From contig WUUP01000004.1 in the NCBI GenBank assembly GCA_009833045.1, positions 124,001-188,000 of the forward strand: a stretch of DNA of 64,000 bases, written 5' to 3'. Shown here one piece after another: positions 8,700 through 18,348 of this stretch. How positions within the stretch are numbered: position 1 is the first letter of the stretch; each line of letters opens with the position of its first letter. Position numbers and translations under genes: made by a program. Below the pieces are notes generated by a model. That model saw nothing but the letters and a program-made list of their open reading frames with translations. It made no database searches and was not told the DNA's origin. Source of the stretch: Saprospirales bacterium GYS_P2D. GTDB taxonomy: Bacteria > Bacteroidota > Bacteroidia > Chitinophagales > Saprospiraceae.

Positions 8700-9995
8700 A
8701 TGAATGTCGAACGATTTATAGCGCAGCGCATATCACATCCTGCATCCAAAAACTTCTCCTCGCTCATCCTCAAGATAGCGGTGGCGGCGGTAGCTCTCAG
8801 TATCTCGGTCATGATCATCACGACATCAGTGATCACGGGATTTAAGAATGGTATCAGCGATAAGGTATTCAATTTTTGGGGTCATATCCATGTCACAGAC
8901 GGTCAGGCTGGAGATTCTTTTGAGCTTATACCTATCACAAAAGATGCAGAGCTAATCAAGAAGATCGAAGATATCGGGCCGATCGCCTATACTCGTCCTA
9001 AAAGTGTGGTCAATCCTGATATCACACCCACAGAACAACGCACGGTAGGTGGTGTGGATAGAGTGGAGACCTATATCATAGTACCCGGCATCATAGCGAC
9101 TAAGGATAATTTTGAAGGGGTCCTACTCAAGGGCTTGGAAAGTGATTATGACTTCTCACGCATAGCCCGGTTTGTCAAAGAAGGTAAACTGATCGACTAT
9201 ACCGGAGAGAGAGCCTCGAGAGACTTACTGCTCTCAGAACAGATGGCAGAACGGATCTCGCTGGAGGTAGGTGATCCGATCATTATGAATTTTGTATTGG
9301 ATGGAGAGCAATACAAGAAGCGCTTTGAAGTCTCGGGTATTTATAAGACTGGACTGGAAGAGTATGATAAGAGATTTGGGATAGTGGATGCTCGTATACT
9401 TCAGGAGGTACTCGGATGGCGTGCTGATCAGGTCAGTGGGCTCGAGATATATGTAGATCATCTGGACGATATGGCTACGCTCAATGAATATATCTATTTT
9501 GAGCAGTTGCCAGGAAGACTTTATAGCGAGTCCATTAGGACTAAGTTTTATGAGATTTTTGAGTGGCTGGAGCTGCAGAATATTAATGAAGATGTACTGA
9601 TTATCTTGATGATATTGGTCGCTGTGATAAATATGATTACGGCGCTTTTGATATTTGTATTGGAGAGGACTGAGATGATCGGTGTGCTCAAGAGTCTTGG
9701 CTCGACAGACTGGAGTATCCGCAAGATCTTCCTTTATAATGCTGGTATGATCATTCTGAAAGGACTTCTATTTGGCAATCTCATAGCTTTTACTCTCTGT
9801 ATGATCCAGAAGTACACTGGCGTACTGAAACTCTCTGAGACACAGTATTATCTCGATACAGTGCCAATTGAGTTCAACTGGTTATCGATTTTATTAGTCA
9901 ATATCGGGACGATTGTAGTCACATTACTTTTTTTGATACTACCGACTATGCTTGTCTCTAAGATCACACCTGTCAAGGCATTGAGATTTCAGTAG
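8700..9995 (+). CDS. ABC transporter permease, LolC/LolE type
   Basis: A 431-residue inner-membrane permease with one N-terminal transmembrane helix (about residues 22-45), a large periplasmic MacB-PCD-like domain (about 50-275) and three C-terminal FtsX-type helices (about 295-320, 345-370 and 390-420). This is the layout of LolC/E, which extract lipoproteins from the inner membrane for transfer to the outer membrane. The FtsX signature LERTEMIGVLKSLGSTDWSIRK is present. The ATPase LolD is not next to it, as is common in Bacteroidota. A palindromic repeat follows at 10025. Confidence 0.88.
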   Translation: MNVERFIAQRISHPASKNFSSLILKIAVAAVALSISVMIITTSVITGFKNGISDKVFNFWGHIHVTDGQAGDSFELIPITKDAELIKKIEDIGPIAYTRPKSVVNPDITPTEQRTVGGVDRVETYIIVPGIIATKDNFEGVLLKGLESDYDFSRIARFVKEGKLIDYTGERASRDLLLSEQMAERISLEVGDPIIMNFVLDGEQYKKRFEVSGIYKTGLEEYDKRFGIVDARILQEVLGWRADQVSGLEIYVDHLDDMATLNEYIYFEQLPGRLYSESIRTKFYEIFEWLELQNINEDVLIILMILVAVINMITALLIFVLERTEMIGVLKSLGSTDWSIRKIFLYNAGMIILKGLLFGNLIAFTLCMIQKYTGVLKLSETQYYLDTVPIEFNWLSILLVNIGTIVVTLLFLILPTMLVSKITPVKALRFQ

Positions 9996-10024
9996 ATCTT
10001 TATATTCAGCATAAGATACTTATA

Positions 10025-10055
10025 GATCTACCAAATTTCAAAGATTTAGTAGAGC
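10025..10055. repeat. 31-nt dispersed palindromic repeat, copy 1
   Basis: An imperfect palindrome with arms related to GATCTACCAAATTT and AAATTTAGTAGAGC. Its reverse complement is nearly the same as the 31-nt element at 31517-31547. It lies 29 bases after the stop of the LolC-type gene and has no T tract, so it is not a standard terminator by itself. Confidence 0.6.
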
Positions 10056-10080
10056 TGGATTAGTTCTCTGGCTTGAATTA

Positions 10081-10111
10081 AAAAAAGCCCAAATTCTGAG
10101 AATTTGAGCTT
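10081..10111 (-). terminator. intrinsic terminator of infC
   Basis: On the minus strand, arms at 10111-10099 and 10097-10085 pair almost perfectly (one G-U) and are followed by T residues at 10086-10080. It lies 32 bases after the infC stop, showing that infC is not followed by rpmI-rplT here. Confidence 0.8.
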
Positions 10112-10142
10112 CCTTATTAGTTCGATTTGTATTGTCGTTGCC

Positions 10143-10730
10143 TTACTTCTTGGGCTTTTTATTAGGTCCGATCATGACGATCATACGTCTTCCTTCGAGT
10201 TTAGGGAGATTTTCTGCACTACCTACCTCTGATAGCTCCTGGATGAATCTCAGTAGGAGTAGCTCTCCTCTTTCTTTGAATACGATACTACGACCTCTAA
10301 ACTGTACATAGGCCTTTACCTTAGCTCCTTCTTCTAAGAACTTAGTGGCATGACGTAGTTTAAATTCGAAATCATGATCATCGGTATTCGGTCCGAATCT
10401 GATTTCTTTTATGACAGTTTTCGCCGTCTTCGCTTTTATTTCTTTTTGCTTCTTCTTACGATTGTAGAGGAATTTATTGTAGTCGATGATTTTGCAAACG
10501 GGAGGGTCTGCTGTAGGACTGATCTCTACTAAGTCAAGACCTATTTGTTCTGCCCACTTTAATGCTTGATGAGTAGTATATATATCAGGCTGTACTTCTC
10601 TACCAGCCATTTCACCGATCTCGTCGAGATTATCTCCTACGAGTCTTATTTTGGGTACTTTGATGTGTCTGTTGATTCTAAATTCTGGTTCAACTTTGCG
10701 AACAGGTCTTACACTTTTTCTTCTTCTCAA
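10143..10730 (-). CDS. infC: translation initiation factor IF-3 (non-AUG start)
   Basis: IF-3 (195 residues) binds the 30S subunit, checks start-codon/initiator-tRNA pairing and blocks early 50S joining. The N-terminal domain begins at RINRHIKVPKIRLVGDN and the C-terminal domain contains KEIRFGPNTDDHDFEFK. No in-frame ATG lies between the upstream in-frame stop (10770-10772) and this conserved region, so the start must be the TTG at 10728-10730 or one of the in-frame ATT codons at 10761-10763 or 10767-10769. Non-AUG starts are the known basis of IF-3 autoregulation. The usual downstream partners rpmI and rplT are absent, and a terminator follows. Confidence 0.95.
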   Translation of the reverse strand: MRRRKSVRPVRKVEPEFRINRHIKVPKIRLVGDNLDEIGEMAGREVQPDIYTTHQALKWAEQIGLDLVEISPTADPPVCKIIDYNKFLYNRKKKQKEIKAKTAKTVIKEIRFGPNTDDHDFEFKLRHATKFLEEGAKVKAYVQFRGRSIVFKERGELLLLRFIQELSEVGSAENLPKLEGRRMIVMIGPNKKPKK

Positions 10731-10819
10731 ATGATAATTTTTAGTTAATCTGTTTTGTTCAATACAAATCTAATCAAAGAAGTTTCCTTTGATGACTAAT
10801 ATTTATAAAAAAATGAATG

Positions 10820-10845
10820 AGAAGTCCTAATTATTTAGGGCTTCT
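10820..10845 (-). terminator. putative terminator overlapping the clpC stop codon
   Basis: Arms at 10845-10835 and 10830-10820 pair with one mismatch on the minus strand; the stop codon of clpC is within the hairpin. A T-rich run (complement of 10806-10813) follows seven bases later. Confidence 0.5.
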
Positions 10846-13379
10846 GACTCTTTCTCGGAGCTCACCTGTGTAATAGTGAGCTGTTCTTTTCCTTTACCAT
10901 GGGTGATCTTAAACTCGATACCTTGCTTAGATCCAGCTGCTAATATCTGTTCGGCCAATGGATCTTCGATATATCGTTGGATCGCTCTATGCAGTGGACG
11001 TGCTCCAAATTTCGGATCATAACCTTTCTCTGCGAGGAATTCTTTCGCACTCTTAGTGAGTTTGATGGTATATCCCATTTTGTCGAGTCTCGTCTTGAGC
11101 TGTGCCAAAGCCAGATCAACAATCTGGAGGATATGATCTTGCTCCAGCGTATTGAATACTACTGTATCATCTATACGATTCAAAAACTCTGGAGAGAAGT
11201 TGCGCTTCAGGGCATTTTGGATCACATTCTTTGCATGATCGTCTGCACCTTCTTCACGAGCCTTTGTAGCGAATCCTACTCCCTGACCGAAGTCTTTCAG
11301 CTGCTTGATACCGATATTCGATGTCATGATGATCAGCGTATTTTTGAAGTCTACCTTGCGGCCGAGTCCATCAGTAAGCTGTCCATCGTCGAGTACCTGT
11401 AAGAGGAGATTGTACACATCTTGATGTGCTTTCTCGATCTCATCCAGTAGGATCACAGAGTATGGTTTGCGTCTCACTTTCTCAGTGAGCTGACCACCTT
11501 CTTCGTACCCTACATATCCCGGAGGCGCTCCTATCAGTCTTGAGATAGAAAATTTCTCCATGTATTCACTCATGTCGATACGCACGAGAGAGTCCTCTGT
11601 GTCAAATAAGTATCGTGATAGTGCCTTAGCTAATTCTGTCTTACCCACACCAGTAGGTCCGAGGAAGATGAATGAGCCGATTGGCTTTTTCGGATCTTTA
11701 AGTCCGACTCTATTACGTTGTATCGCTTTTACGATCTTTTCTATCGCTTCATCTTGACCGATGATCTCTTTGCGGAGGTCATCTGCCATGCCGACGAGCT
11801 TATTACTTTCATTTTGAGCGACACGCTTGACAGGGATGCCAGTCATCATAGATACTACCTCTGCGATATCTTCCTCTGTGACAGGATGACGTTTAGTTTT
11901 AGACTCTTCCTCCCAGTCTTGCTTAGCTTGCTCGAGCTTCTTGAATAGTTTAGACTCATGGTCTCTCAGATCAGCTGCTTTTTCATACTGCTGACCTTTT
12001 ACGGCCATATTTTTTTGTTCTCTTACCTCTTCGATTTTAGTCTCGAGCTCTTCTATGTACTTCGGTACATGGATATTTTTGAGGTGTGTTCTTGCTCCTA
12101 CTTCATCTAGTATATCTATCGCCTTGTCAGGCAAGTGTCGGTCAGAGATATATCTATCACTGAGGTGTACACACGCAGCTATGGCGTCATCATGATAGTC
12201 TACATTATGAAATTCCTCATACTTAGACTTGATATTATTCAATATATGGATAGCTTCTTCGGTCGTAGGTGGCTCGACGAGCACCTTTTGAAACCTTCTA
12301 TCCAATGCTCCATCTTTTTCGATATACTGTCTGTATTCATCGAGAGTCGAAGCACCTATACACTGGAGCTCACCTCTGGCAAGAGCAGGCTTGAATATAT
12401 TAGAGGCATCGAGGGATCCTGTAGATCCTCCTGCACCTATGATCGTATGAATCTCATCGATGAATAGGATGACATCACGAGACTTTTCGAGTTCATTCAT
12501 GATGGCTTTCATCCGCTCTTCGAACTGTCCACGATACTTAGTGCCAGCGACTAATGCTGCCAAGTCAAGCATGACGATACGCTTGTCATAGAGCGTACGA
12601 GATACTCGTTTTTGTTGGATACGGAGTGCGAGACCTTCGACGATAGCAGTCTTACCTACACCTGGCTCACCTATTAATATTGGATTATTCTTTTTACGTC
12701 TACTTAGGATCTGAGATACACGCTCGATTTCATTTTCTCGACCGATGATTGGGTCGAGCTTACCTTCTTCTGCGAGTCGAGTCACGTCTCTACCAAAATT
12801 GTCAAGTACCGGGGTACGTGATTTAGTAGAGCCCCTACGTCCTGTGCGACTACCATAAGATCCTCCTTCATCTTCTTCCATTGGGAGGTCAGACTCGGCT
12901 GCACTATCTTGGATAAATTCGTAGCCACCATTTTGCTCTTGAGTCACATACTCGAGCTCAGACTTATAGCCATCATAGTCTACCTCAAAGTGATCTAAGA
13001 TTTTAGAGGCGAGATTTTCTTTGTGCTTGAGTATCGAGAGCATGAGATGTTCAGGATTGATCTCATCATTTTTAAAGAGTTTAGACTCTAAAAATGTGAC
13101 CTTCAATACCTTTTCTGCGTGCTTATTTAGTGGGATATTGCCCACATTGAGACCTGTGCTATCGCTTTTATTAGCTTTTGTAGCCTCTTCTACACGATAT
13201 TTTAGCTGATCCAGATCAAGCTCCAAAGAGCTGAGTACTTTAATCGCAATGTTGTCTTTTTCTCTCAACATTCCCAATAAAAGGTGCTCGGTGCCTATGT
13301 AATCATGTCCTAATCTCACAGCTTCATCTCTACTGAGTGAGATGATCTTCTTTACTTTAGGTGAGAATTTTCTGTTCAT
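10827..13379 (-). CDS. clpC: ATP-dependent Clp protease ATP-binding subunit ClpC
   Basis: A class I Hsp100 unfoldase of 850 residues that feeds proteins to ClpP. Two Clp-N repeats fill residues 1-145, followed by a low-complexity linker. The first AAA+ domain has Walker A GEPGVGKT at residues 237-244. A UVR/middle region around residues 450-490 ([13 protein letters not shown]) marks ClpC instead of ClpA or ClpB. The second AAA+ domain has GPTGVGKT and a [11 protein letters not shown] pore loop, with the D2-small domain at the end. It reads divergently from the STAS gene across a 364-bp region. clpP and mcsA/mcsB are not adjacent. Confidence 0.96.
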   Translation of the reverse strand: MNRKFSPKVKKIISLSRDEAVRLGHDYIGTEHLLLGMLREKDNIAIKVLSSLELDLDQLKYRVEEATKANKSDSTGLNVGNIPLNKHAEKVLKVTFLESKLFKNDEINPEHLMLSILKHKENLASKILDHFEVDYDGYKSELEYVTQEQNGGYEFIQDSAAESDLPMEEDEGGSYGSRTGRRGSTKSRTPVLDNFGRDVTRLAEEGKLDPIIGRENEIERVSQILSRRKKNNPILIGEPGVGKTAIVEGLALRIQQKRVSRTLYDKRIVMLDLAALVAGTKYRGQFEERMKAIMNELEKSRDVILFIDEIHTIIGAGGSTGSLDASNIFKPALARGELQCIGASTLDEYRQYIEKDGALDRRFQKVLVEPPTTEEAIHILNNIKSKYEEFHNVDYHDDAIAACVHLSDRYISDRHLPDKAIDILDEVGARTHLKNIHVPKYIEELETKIEEVREQKNMAVKGQQYEKAADLRDHESKLFKKLEQAKQDWEEESKTKRHPVTEEDIAEVVSMMTGIPVKRVAQNESNKLVGMADDLRKEIIGQDEAIEKIVKAIQRNRVGLKDPKKPIGSFIFLGPTGVGKTELAKALSRYLFDTEDSLVRIDMSEYMEKFSISRLIGAPPGYVGYEEGGQLTEKVRRKPYSVILLDEIEKAHQDVYNLLLQVLDDGQLTDGLGRKVDFKNTLIIMTSNIGIKQLKDFGQGVGFATKAREEGADDHAKNVIQNALKRNFSPEFLNRIDDTVVFNTLEQDHILQIVDLALAQLKTRLDKMGYTIKLTKSAKEFLAEKGYDPKFGARPLHRAIQRYIEDPLAEQILAAGSKQGIEFKITHGKGKEQLTITQVSSEKESEALNN

Positions 13380-13545
13380 ATGTCTTGTTTCCTATCGTCT
13401 ATTAACAAGTATAACATTATTCTATTCCAAAATCATTTGGATTAAGAACAATTTGTGATTTCAATAACGTAAGGACCCACAAAAACATGCCAAAGCCCTA
13501 CGTCATGCTGATTTGTCAGTTTTCGTTAAAAATTGACTGAAATTA

Positions 13546-13591
13546 TGTCATTAGGTAATACACGGCGCAATGTGTCTCACCAATAATGACA
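13546..13591. repeat. 46-nt nested inverted repeat
   Basis: The outer arms TGTCATTA (13546-13553) and TAATGACA (13584-13591) are perfect complements. Inside them GGT pairs with ACC and ACAC with GTGT, all in nested order, around a short loop. This is either a protein-binding operator or a structured leader. Confidence 0.55.
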
Positions 13592-13706
13592 GACCTAACG
13601 CATTAAATATAACAATAATATAAATCTGCGATAGACTTCATCAGCTTACTTTATCTAATAACACCGAGATGTCCAAAAAGATTAAGAATAAGTGAGTGAA
13701 TACAGC

Positions 13707-13714
13707 TATATTTG
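13707..13714 (+). promoter_or_regulatory. putative -7 element for the STAS-rnz operon
   Basis: TATATTTG matches TAnnTTTG, 29 bases before the STAS ATG. No TTG is present at the usual -33 distance. Confidence 0.4.
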
Positions 13715-13743
13715 CCGACCGTAATTAGCAATAGTCAAGCCCA

Positions 13744-14121
13744 ATGAAAATTACTTTAGACAAGAAAGAAAGATATTCAGTGATCGTACTTGAGGAAGAG
13801 AACCTCAATTCTGTATTAGCTCCTGATGTGAAAAGTGAATTTGTATTCTTGAGAAATGAGGGAGTAAGAAACTTAATATTTGATATGTCTCACGTCAAGT
13901 ATGTGGACTCATCTGGGCTCAGTGCTATCCTCACTGCTAATCGTCTTTGGAATGATTTCGGATCATTCGTTATCACTAATGTGAAACATCCTGCAGTACA
14001 AAAGCTCATAGAAATCTCTCGTCTGGAGACTATACTCAATATCGTACCTACTCTCGAGGAGAGTATCGATTATGTCATGATGGAAGAGCTACAAAAAGAG
14101 CTCTCTGGAGAAGAAGAATAG
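13744..14121 (+). CDS. STAS-domain anti-sigma factor antagonist-like protein
   Basis: A 125-residue single STAS domain like SpoIIAA/RsbV. The phosphorylation-site loop YVDSSGLSAIL (about residues 54-64) keeps the serine that partner kinases phosphorylate, and the fold pattern strand-helix-strand-helix is complete. A short acidic tail ends the protein. No anti-sigma kinase or PP2C phosphatase gene is nearby, so the partner is elsewhere. It is 8 bases upstream of the RNase Z gene, an arrangement often seen in Bacteroidota, and probably cotranscribed with it. Confidence 0.88.
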   Translation: MKITLDKKERYSVIVLEEENLNSVLAPDVKSEFVFLRNEGVRNLIFDMSHVKYVDSSGLSAILTANRLWNDFGSFVITNVKHPAVQKLIEISRLETILNIVPTLEESIDYVMMEELQKELSGEEE

Positions 14122-14129
14122 TCATCTCT

Positions 14130-15056
14130 ATGAAATTTGAGCTCTTAGTATTAGGAGCGAACAGTGCTACTCCCGTACCAGGGAGATTTCCCTCATCATT
14201 CGTGCTCAATCATGAAGAGCACCTATATCTAATAGACTGTGGAGAGGGATCTCAGATCAAGATGTCCGAGTATCATGTCAAGCGATCTCGTATAGATCAT
14301 ATCTTCATATCTCATCTGCACGGAGATCATATTTTTGGCTTGCCAGGATTTCTTAATTCTTACAGTCTCAATCGTAGAGAGAAACCCCTGCATATCTATG
14401 GACCGGTGGGATTGAGGGATTTTATCAGTACCTGCTTCAGAGTTACGGGTAATCCTGTACACTATGAGCTGCACATACATGAGCTGCAGGCTGAGCAGGT
14501 CCATGATCTCGGGCTGATCGATCGTCTCAGTGTGACGGCATTCCCCTTGAGGCATCGTATACCTACATTTGGATATCGATTCACAGAGGTGCACCTCGAG
14601 TATAATATCGATCCTGCGGCTATCAAAAAATACAACCTCTCTATCGATGAGATCCTCGCTGCTAAAAAAGGGCAGGATATCGTCAGGAGTGAAAACTATC
14701 TCATCAAGAATCAGGACCTGGTCCTGCCACCTAAACCTGCTCGATCATTCGCCTATGTATCGGATACCGTGTATCATCCACCTATCGTAGAGCATGTCCA
14801 GGATGTGAATCTCATCTATCACGAGGCCACCTATATGCATAATATGGCCGAGCAAGCTCGAGATCGCATGCATGCGACCACCATAGAGGCAGCGATGATA
14901 GCAGAGCAGGCTGGCGCACAGGCATTGGCCATAGGGCATTACTCCAGTCGGTACAAAGAGCTCAGTGGATACCTCGCTGAGGCACAGCTGACATTTCAGA
15001 ATACTCACTTAGCACTATCTGGGAGTCGCATCGAGATCCCACAGTGTGAGCTATAG
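14130..15056 (+). CDS. rnz: ribonuclease Z
   Basis: A metallo-beta-lactamase-fold endonuclease of 308 residues that removes 3' trailers from tRNA precursors. The zinc motif HLHGDH lies near residues 63-68 (SHLHGDHIFGLPG), further ligands are in the SDT and HEAT segments, and GHYSSRY near the C terminus supplies the last histidine. The central exosite arm (about residues 150-195) that grips the tRNA is present. The length is that of the short bacterial RNase Z. The 3' end overlaps the convergent TerB-like gene by 6 bases. Confidence 0.95.
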   Translation: MKFELLVLGANSATPVPGRFPSSFVLNHEEHLYLIDCGEGSQIKMSEYHVKRSRIDHIFISHLHGDHIFGLPGFLNSYSLNRREKPLHIYGPVGLRDFISTCFRVTGNPVHYELHIHELQAEQVHDLGLIDRLSVTAFPLRHRIPTFGYRFTEVHLEYNIDPAAIKKYNLSIDEILAAKKGQDIVRSENYLIKNQDLVLPPKPARSFAYVSDTVYHPPIVEHVQDVNLIYHEATYMHNMAEQARDRMHATTIEAAMIAEQAGAQALAIGHYSSRYKELSGYLAEAQLTFQNTHLALSGSRIEIPQCEL

Positions 15057-15383
15057 GATACGCTTCAGAAATTCGTAAAGATTACTTTCCAGTTTAGAAA
15101 ATTCGCCATCAATATGGCAATGCTCAAAGATGATCTTGAGCAGGGCAGATTTTCGCTCTTCAGTAGGGAAGAAATAGGGCTTAGCCTGTACGATGAAGTC
15201 TAATCTCTCAAAATCTCCCATGCGATCTTGAAAATCCTTGATGTCTGCAAAAGTCTCCTGATCTACATATTCCGCTATAGCGGCTCGCTCATCATCACTA
15301 AACTCTAAGTCGGCATAGGACACATATAACAGTAAGTAGGCGATGAACTCTGCTTCTGACCAGTCTTCGATATTTTGGGGCAT
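15051..15383 (-). CDS. TerB-like helical protein
   Basis: A 110-residue acidic all-helical protein whose spacing of conserved residues (YVSYADLEFSDDERAAI, then HIDGEFSKLE) resembles TerB/DjlA-like metal-binding helical domains; the two D/E-rich turns correspond to the paired motifs of that fold. No signal or membrane segment is present. It is the last gene of a minus-strand cluster after the HsdR-N-like gene (22-base gap). The assignment to TerB-like is by pattern and moderately sure; the function is unknown. Confidence 0.65.
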   Translation of the reverse strand: MPQNIEDWSEAEFIAYLLLYVSYADLEFSDDERAAIAEYVDQETFADIKDFQDRMGDFERLDFIVQAKPYFFPTEERKSALLKIIFEHCHIDGEFSKLESNLYEFLKRIL

Positions 15384-15405
15384 ATCCTTGGGCTGCTTCT
15401 ATTGA

Positions 15406-15852
15406 TTATGGACGGGCAATATAAGAAGGGATTTCTATTAGGGGCTCTAAGCGATCATTTATTTTATGTCGGAGGATATGCTGATGACCATTGGTCAGCC
15501 AAAGTATCTGACCATTGAGGATCTCGTCATAGATAGTGATCTGCTCTATTGAGTTGAGGCTGAGAGCTACATCTGGCGCCTTGCATTCTACGAGTAGTAG
15601 TGGGGAGGCGCTGCGATCATACACCACGATGTCATATCGCTTGCGACGCTGATAGTACTGGATGGCTCGCTCTACAGACATCAGGCCTGTAGGATACCCG
15701 AGCGTCTGACTGAGATGGAGTAATATACACTGTCGTACCATCTCCTCGTGAGTCAGTTGTATCCATTTTTGACGGACTGGATCCCATACATGATTGATGC
15801 CCTGATCATTTTTGATTTTGAGCTCGGAGATGTATGACTTCAGATCTACCAT
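15406..15852 (-). CDS. HsdR N-terminal nuclease-domain protein
   Basis: A 148-residue protein matching the isolated N-terminal nuclease domain of type I restriction R subunits. The PD-(D/E)xK core is visible: D74 in KRYDIVVYD and E89-x-K91 in LLLVECKAPD, with a QITIYDEIL helix after it. There is no helicase part and no hsdM or hsdS nearby. Stand-alone proteins of this type are common in Bacteroidota genomes and their role is not settled; DNA cleavage is possible since the catalytic residues are intact. It lies 10 bases downstream of the large helicase-like gene. Confidence 0.8.
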   Translation of the reverse strand: MVDLKSYISELKIKNDQGINHVWDPVRQKWIQLTHEEMVRQCILLHLSQTLGYPTGLMSVERAIQYYQRRKRYDIVVYDRSASPLLLVECKAPDVALSLNSIEQITIYDEILNGQILWLTNGHQHILRHKINDRLEPLIEIPSYIARP

Positions 15853-15862
15853 ATTATCTTGA

Positions 15863-18157
15863 TCAACTATTGATCGCTACTGATAGTTCATCTGACTTGG
15901 GCTCCTCTTGAGTACTACTATGTATAGCAGCTATGGCATTATGTATAGTCGAGCTATAGTGCTGCGTGAGCTCATAGGTATTGATATCTACGATCTGTAT
16001 TCCTGACTGACGCAGATGATCCAGTAGTACTGACTGGTAGTGAAAGTGCTCCATCTCCCGATCATTGATGAGTCCATTTTCTGTGAGAAGGTATACAGCT
16101 GAGCCGTCCAAGATGAATCCATCAATAAGGTCTTGTAGTTGGTCGGAGCGGTAGTAGAGCACATTGAGCTCTCGCTGTGGTAGTGCCTCTATGATGAGTC
16201 GCTCCATAGTTGGGTCGAGCAGGGATATGATAGACTTATCCTTGAGTTGGTATACGCTGTATCGACCGACCATACTGTATATGGCTCGGCCAAATGTATC
16301 AGCTATCCGATAGCGATCCGTCTTCTGTAGTGTCGTGATATCTCTGCCTTCTGTATATCTGCCGTCGAGCGGAAAGAAGATATGAGTCATATAGTTCGAC
16401 TGGATAGTGCTCACATCGAGCGGACGATCGGTGACTATATCTACTGGGATACCTGCAGATACTACAGGCTTGATCTCATCTGGTGATATAGTGTGATTTT
16501 GAATGTAGCTTACATGACTGATATGCTGTGCATCCCAAGCAATCTCCTCCGTAGCAGATTGCTCCACGATCATGATAGGGAAGTATGACATCACGAATGC
16601 GGGATCAATACCGTACAGCTCCGCTATGCTCAAAGTCGATTCAGATTGATAGAATATATTTTGGAAAATATCGGGGGCTGAGTCATGCAGTGCGGAGTTG
16701 ACCTTTTTACGTCGCTGGCACCATACATTGTGGATGATGTCACTGGTCGCTCGATCCTGCTCAGCATAAAGAGTCCGCAGACGATCATAGCTCATCTGTA
16801 ATGTCTTAGGATGGGTATCAACACAGTCATAGAGGATCGACTGGTAGAGACACTGCACGAAGGTCTCACTCCATGTCTGGTGCTCCTGCTCGGAGAATAA
16901 TCTGACTAAAGTATCGGACATATTTAGCCGGGACTGTAGTAGGCGATAGTGATTATGATCGGTATCCTGCAGGAGACTCATAGTGCGCTGTAGGAGCGTA
17001 TGTATAGTCTCGATCTCTGCAGATAGACTGTTCAGAGTTAATACATTAGCGTTGATCGTATGCTGGATGTATGGAGTTTCTTCTACTTTTTCTTTTAGCT
17101 CTTGTAGCATCGATAGTACCGCTGTCATCCTGTCACTCTGCGTGTTGAATGGAGTCAACCTTTTGAATAGTCGCTCTTGTATCTCATGACCCTTACTATG
17201 GCTATTACGAATGAGCACATCGATAGCCTGGAGAAGCTTTTCTCCATTTTGCCAAGTCAGATTGCTCAGGATATCATCAGAGAGTGTCAGGTACTCGCAG
17301 TGAGCTGTCTTAGTCAGTAGCTTTTTCATCAGCGCAGTATAATCGACCTTGCTGAGCTCTATATCGTGTGTATAGTAGGCATGACGAATATCTTCTTTGA
17401 CATTACGCCAGAGATTAGTCTCCATCAGGAGCTGTTGGTTTATTGGTTTTAGGATCTCCTTCTTAGCGATATGATAGTCATGTCGGATCTTATCGGCAAA
17501 ATTAGTCAGCACAGATAGCTCATGCTTGGCGGTGATCAGCGACTGCTTATCACTATAGATATCTGTCTGTAGTAGTCCCTCTGCGAGCAGCTCAAACCTC
17601 GCCTGATAAAGCTCAGCTAATGTATCGATCTCGGCCAGTACATTATTGACCTGTGCAGTCCTGCGGATAGTGGTCATCTGCTGAGGAGAGATGTCTATCT
17701 GAGCGATGGAGCCCTGTCGTGCTATGACAGACTTGAGTGTTTGGTCGGCTTCGATACGCCGATAGTAAGTGTGGAGTGACTCCTGGACCTCCTCCTGTAG
17801 CTCTGAGATATACTGTCCCAGATGGCGATAGCTACTCTCATGTCGTGCGACAGGCCCCAGCTGCGCCAAGGTGCGAAACCGCTTCAAGGCTCTTAGATCC
17901 AGTCGCTGCTGCGATGACCATACTGCCGTCAGATGTGCCAGTCTATGATCAGAGAGTAGCTGACCGAGCCGAGATAGATCGTGACCATCAGGCACTATGA
18001 GTGCTATCGACTGACCGTTGATCAGCTGACTGATGATCTTCTCAATAAAATAAATATGAAGAGTATCGGCGCTCTTGACCTGTACGAAATTAATGCACTG
18101 GGCATCATGGGATCGTGTCGCTTCCGCCATCACTGGCGAGAGTGGAGTCCTATGCAT
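15863..18157 (-). CDS. large protein resembling a degenerate SF1 helicase/nuclease
   Basis: A 764-residue protein with no clear assigned family. An early segment (about residues 43-70, SQLINGQSIALIVPDG) looks like the strand-turn region around motif Ia of Dna2/Upf1-type helicases but has no GKT Walker A. A long helical, coiled-coil-like stretch follows (about 100-490). Then YFPIMIVEQSATEEIAW (about 512) and AGIPVDIVTD resemble the late helicase motifs, with a C-terminal block (YLLTENGLINDREMEHFH) similar in layout to PD-(D/E)xK tails. These resemblances are inference. The ATG at 18157 is the only reasonable start. It heads a three-gene cluster with the HsdR-N-like gene. Confidence 0.55.
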   Translation of the reverse strand: MHRTPLSPVMAEATRSHDAQCINFVQVKSADTLHIYFIEKIISQLINGQSIALIVPDGHDLSRLGQLLSDHRLAHLTAVWSSQQRLDLRALKRFRTLAQLGPVARHESSYRHLGQYISELQEEVQESLHTYYRRIEADQTLKSVIARQGSIAQIDISPQQMTTIRRTAQVNNVLAEIDTLAELYQARFELLAEGLLQTDIYSDKQSLITAKHELSVLTNFADKIRHDYHIAKKEILKPINQQLLMETNLWRNVKEDIRHAYYTHDIELSKVDYTALMKKLLTKTAHCEYLTLSDDILSNLTWQNGEKLLQAIDVLIRNSHSKGHEIQERLFKRLTPFNTQSDRMTAVLSMLQELKEKVEETPYIQHTINANVLTLNSLSAEIETIHTLLQRTMSLLQDTDHNHYRLLQSRLNMSDTLVRLFSEQEHQTWSETFVQCLYQSILYDCVDTHPKTLQMSYDRLRTLYAEQDRATSDIIHNVWCQRRKKVNSALHDSAPDIFQNIFYQSESTLSIAELYGIDPAFVMSYFPIMIVEQSATEEIAWDAQHISHVSYIQNHTISPDEIKPVVSAGIPVDIVTDRPLDVSTIQSNYMTHIFFPLDGRYTEGRDITTLQKTDRYRIADTFGRAIYSMVGRYSVYQLKDKSIISLLDPTMERLIIEALPQRELNVLYYRSDQLQDLIDGFILDGSAVYLLTENGLINDREMEHFHYQSVLLDHLRQSGIQIVDINTYELTQHYSSTIHNAIAAIHSSTQEEPKSDELSVAINS

Positions 18158-18348
18158 GGTGTAGTTTTCTTGGTATTAAATCCTAAATCTATTGGTAAAT
18201 ATATAAGAAAATTTTAATATGTTATGAGCTGAATATTTGATTTCTACGGAGGTAAATAGATTTCTCTTTTTTTATTACATATGATTTCATCGGAAGTCAA
18301 TCACTTAAATGCAACCATATTGGGAACATTTGCTATTTTTACAAGGTT

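Larger units (their letters stand above)
13380..13743. other. 364-bp divergent intergenic region with nested inverted repeats
   Basis: No coding sequence is seen between clpC and the STAS gene. The region holds a 46-nt nested inverted repeat at 13546-13591, a smaller hairpin with TCAGT/ACTGA arms at 13516-13540, and a TATATTTG -7-like element at 13707-13714 facing the STAS gene. It presumably carries the divergent promoters. Confidence 0.6.

Noticed and set aside
17737-18217. Plus-strand open frames at the 5' part of the helicase-like gene
   Set aside because: They are low-complexity antisense translations and overlap the only gene with a coherent start at 18157.
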